Assembly (NCBI GenBank): GCA_012960505.1
Contig: DUBC01000010.1
Span: 38,723 to 102,722, forward strand
Direction: 5' to 3'
DNA: 64,000 nt
Source of the DNA: Verrucomicrobiales bacterium
GTDB lineage: Bacteria > Verrucomicrobiota > Verrucomicrobiia > Verrucomicrobiales > DEV007
Shown here: in pieces, positions 61,729-64,000 of the stretch
Numbering within the stretch: the first letter of the stretch is position 1
How the letters are laid out: each line of letters opens with the position of its first letter
Notes under the pieces: model-generated
Seen by the model: the letters and a program-made list of their open reading frames with translations, nothing else
Databases searched by the model: none
Told to the model about the DNA's origin: nothing
Translations under genes and position numbers: made by a program

Positions 61729-62889
61729 TTATTTGCTTAACCCCTTATTCAGTTCGTTCATTGAATCGTTGACTGTCAAAGGGAACCAAAGGTCCTCTTC
61801 TTTATAAATAAGTTTAATGGATTCGAGTTTTTCTAAAGCGTCATCAACTTCAAAATCGATCTTCTGATTTATCGTTTCTAGTAACTGATTTTCAGCGATT
61901 TCATCTATCTTCTCGGATCTCATTCCTGTGTTTCCAAATCTCCAGAGCACGTAATAAGCAATTACCATTTCACGATAGTCTTGTAACTCGGCTTCATTCA
62001 GGATTCGCAATAGGACCCCGGAGTTGTTATCCAGGTTCTGAAAATAGAGGTGCTTTGTCAGGTTCAGCTGGTACTTGTCTTTGGTCTTCTTGTAAGAAAG
62101 AAATCCCTTGATGATATAATAGATGATGGCTGCAGGAATGACCCAGTACTTGATAAATTGTGCCAGTGTAGCAAAGATTGTGACAGCGACCACGAGCCGG
62201 ACAATCTTGACCACGCTCATCACTAATCCAGAGAGTGCCGGGATGATTATTTTTCCCCGGTCAAAGAGGCTCATTTTGACCTGCGTTCCAGGCAGTAAAG
62301 TGTGTAAATCTGAATGAGGGATTCCCTTGAAACTTTTCAAGTAGACGAACGAACTGGACTGTCCTTTGGGAAGGTCTTCGTGTTCTTTTAAGCGGAAGGC
62401 AATGATGAGCCTTTGGAAGACCTTAACATCAAATTTTTCCTCTTTAAATAATTTCCACCAGCTCTTCTTGGTCCAGGTCTCTGTTTCATCGCCCCGACCA
62501 TAAACGTGTAACTCCTCGAAAAGAGAGAAATTAACTTTCATCCTCAGACCAAGGGCCGTCGCATTTTCAACGGCAGTTTCCAGTTCTTCGGCCGGAAGTT
62601 TTCGGTAATTTGCGTTCCGAAGAATTTCCTTCACTTGCCGAAAGACTTCGGATGAATCTTTATTTGCATCCTCTTTAAAAATTAAAACAGAATCCGGATC
62701 GAGGGGCTGATACAATCTCTGGATCCTGATCTGTTCTGAATGGTATTGAGCGTGTAATGTGGAGGAGAGAAGATCAAATAATTGTATTAATTGTTTTCTG
62801 TCCGGTTTACTGCATTTATCAAATTCAGGTAAGCACTCCAGAAGCTTGTCTCGGCCAATGGGTATGAAGTGTTCTCCTTTATTCTGCAT
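61729..62889 (-). CDS. DUF3754-like membrane protein
   Basis: 386 residues. An N-terminal soluble part (HFIPIGRDKLLECLPEFDKC) leads to FKGIPHSDLHTLLPGTQVKM followed by SLFDRGKIIIPALSGLVMS, a motif I associate with DUF3754 (also in vertebrate TMEM143). Two membrane spans lie at about 225-265 (VKIVRLVVAVTIFATLAQFI and YWVIPAAIIYYIIKGFL). A C-terminal helical domain (QDYREMVIAYYVLWRFGNTG; IDFEVDDALEKLESIKLIYK) completes it. Function unknown. It converges on fhs with a 23-base gap, without an obvious terminator between. Confidence 0.65.
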   Translation of the reverse strand: MQNKGEHFIPIGRDKLLECLPEFDKCSKPDRKQLIQLFDLLSSTLHAQYHSEQIRIQRLYQPLDPDSVLIFKEDANKDSSEVFRQVKEILRNANYRKLPAEELETAVENATALGLRMKVNFSLFEELHVYGRGDETETWTKKSWWKLFKEEKFDVKVFQRLIIAFRLKEHEDLPKGQSSSFVYLKSFKGIPHSDLHTLLPGTQVKMSLFDRGKIIIPALSGLVMSVVKIVRLVVAVTIFATLAQFIKYWVIPAAIIYYIIKGFLSYKKTKDKYQLNLTKHLYFQNLDNNSGVLLRILNEAELQDYREMVIAYYVLWRFGNTGMRSEKIDEIAENQLLETINQKIDFEVDDALEKLESIKLIYKEEDLWFPLTVNDSMNELNKGLSK

Positions 62890-63035
62890 AAAAAATTATC
62901 AAGGATTTTGCTTTATTCTTACACAATTTAAAATGAAAAATGTGAAGTGAATTATAAAGATCTTAATCCTTGTAATCTGTCAGGAAATTGATTTTTTTAA
63001 TTAGCTTATCCGTAACATTTTTTTGTTTCGGAGTG

Positions 63036-63071
63036 CATTATTTGGAACTCAATGAAAATGAGTGAATAATG
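63036..63071. promoter_or_regulatory. nested inverted repeats upstream of LamG gene
   Basis: CATTATT (63036-63042) pairs with AATAATG (63065-63071), and inside it ACTCA (63047-63051) pairs with TGAGT (63059-63063) around a seven-base loop. The interrupted hairpin lies about 55 bases before the LamG start. It could be an operator or an mRNA leader structure. A T-run at 63089-63096 lies 17 bases past the hairpin, too far for an ordinary terminator. Confidence 0.3.
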
Positions 63072-63125
63072 TTGTCATATTTGATTATTTTTTTTAAGAT
63101 TGAAAGAACCTAAACACAGATAAAA

Positions 63126-64000
63126 ATGAAAAACTCCACGACCTTAACGATAATTTTCTCAATAGCATTGCTGGTAGGCATTGCGATCCCGAAAGCTCAT
63201 GCCCTGGAACTACTTACTTACTGGGACTTTAATGATCCATCCGATTCCACTTCTGCAGCAGATGTGACAGGAAATACTCCTGATCTTGGGTTTAATGGCA
63301 ACGCCGCTTACACGGAAGATGGTGGAGGGCTCAGTGACTCAGCTGGCGACTATGCGTTGGACCTTGGCGGTGTTAATGATGGTTCTTATGGACAGACCTC
63401 TGAAGGAGAGCACTTAAATTCTGCCTTTGATAATAATGCGATGTCCGTCGCCTTTTGGCAGAACACTACCCAGATTGGTAATACGAGTTCGTTCTGGATT
63501 CATTCGCCAGATGCTACGGGAGGTCAGCGCGGGTTTCAGGCACACACTCCCTGGGGCAATGGAACGATTTACTTTGACCAGTCAGGCTGCTGTGGAGCTC
63601 CTCAACGGCTCACTGTCGGAGGATTAGTTCAACTCAATCAGTGGCAGCACTTTGTGTTTCAGCGTGATGTGGACGGGAACATGGAGATTTGGGTCGATGG
63701 CGTGCAGGCCGCCTCTCAGGGTGGTGCTGAGCCTTTGGATGCATTTAACGGTATTATTAGCATAGGCTGTGAGGGTCCAACCACGAACAACAGTTTTGCG
63801 GGACGCATTGATGATTTTGGAATCTTTAATGAGGTGCTAGACGAGGATCAGATAGCAACGTTGGCTGGAGGAGCAAGTCCAATGGCATTGATTGATACGA
63901 GTGATGATGATGAGGACGGACTCCCTGACATTTGGGAGGAATCGCTCGTGGATAACCTTGATGATTTGAATGGTAATGGAGCTGGTCCAGGCCCGGGCTC
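63126..64000 (+). CDS. secreted LamG-domain protein, cut by window edge
   Basis: The first 291 codons of a secreted protein. Signal peptide (TLTIIFSIALLVGIAIPKAH) and then a concanavalin A-like LamG domain at about 30-245: LLTYWDFNDPSDSTSAADVT, MSVAFWQNTTQIGNTSSF, WQHFVFQRDVDGNMEIWVDG and RIDDFGIFNEVLDEDQIATL. After it an Asp-rich TSP3-like repeat begins (DDDEDGLPDIWEESLVDNLD), cut off at base 64000. By analogy with the protein at 56508 more such repeats and a C-terminal module are expected beyond the edge. Function: probable extracellular carbohydrate or protein binding. Confidence 0.85.
   Translation, partial: MKNSTTLTIIFSIALLVGIAIPKAHALELLTYWDFNDPSDSTSAADVTGNTPDLGFNGNAAYTEDGGGLSDSAGDYALDLGGVNDGSYGQTSEGEHLNSAFDNNAMSVAFWQNTTQIGNTSSFWIHSPDATGGQRGFQAHTPWGNGTIYFDQSGCCGAPQRLTVGGLVQLNQWQHFVFQRDVDGNMEIWVDGVQAASQGGAEPLDAFNGIISIGCEGPTTNNSFAGRIDDFGIFNEVLDEDQIATLAGGASPMALIDTSDDDEDGLPDIWEESLVDNLDDLNGNGAGPGPG

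Noticed and set aside
1..64000. tRNA, rRNA, transposase, phage or restriction genes
   Set aside because: None recognised on reading either strand. Short tRNAs could have been missed without a covariance search.

Overview
The window looks like chromosomal DNA of a free-living, probably aquatic, Verrucomicrobiota bacterium or a close PVC-superphylum relative. The support is the gene content: DUF1501, DUF1549/DUF1553, DUF1552 and DUF1588/DUF1592-type proteins, PVC-type 'membrane-bound dehydrogenase' propellers, Tat-exported oxidoreductases, several sulfatases, and large secreted LamG, lamin-tail/CotH, PA14 and RCC1 proteins. No rRNA, tRNA, transposase, CRISPR array or phage gene was recognised. 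Most of the window is roughly 45% GC by eye. The first ~1.5 kb is clearly richer.

Layout. 1-1488: a GC-rich two-gene unit (SAM methyltransferase, then a DUF5690 transporter-like protein cut by the window edge). 1787-8707: a frameshifted enolase-superfamily gene, two sulfatases with a sulfatase 5' relic between them, a redoxin, and a thioredoxin-like gene interrupted by one in-frame UGA at its redox centre. 9273-19000: a LamG protein, a third sulfatase, two secreted proteins made of perfect short tandem repeats, a double seven-bladed RCC1 propeller and a carbohydrate esterase. 19048-30888: a GDSL hydrolase, then a long leftward run of PVC-specific exported proteins with overlapping stop/start codons. 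31036-38317: DUF3472 protein, bestrophin-like protein, serine hydrolase, terpene-cyclase-fold haem protein and a haem-bearing propeller/HEAT protein. 38371-45474: a complete heavy-metal RND efflux operon lying between two ~90 bp direct repeats that are the 5' end of the acyltransferase gene to its right. 45427-64000: acyltransferase, oxidoreductase, a 1844-residue lamin-tail/CotH protein, a second propeller/HEAT protein, a 1150-residue multidomain secreted protein, formate-tetrahydrofolate ligase, a DUF3754-like membrane protein and the start of another LamG protein.

How it fits together. Most products carry signal peptides or Tat signals, so the region mainly serves the cell envelope and outside: desulfation, deacetylation and binding of polysaccharides, plus haem-linked periplasmic oxidation. 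The efflux operon forms a self-contained metal-resistance unit. Fhs is the only obvious central-metabolism enzyme.

Most worth a second look: the candidate selenoprotein at 7586-8707 with a SECIS-like hairpin, the efflux operon bracketed by acyltransferase-derived direct repeats, the propeller-SIS fusion, the tandem-repeat secreted proteins, and a C-terminal module shared by several unrelated exported proteins. Several genes carry single-base lesions, so either local gene decay or base-calling error has to be considered.
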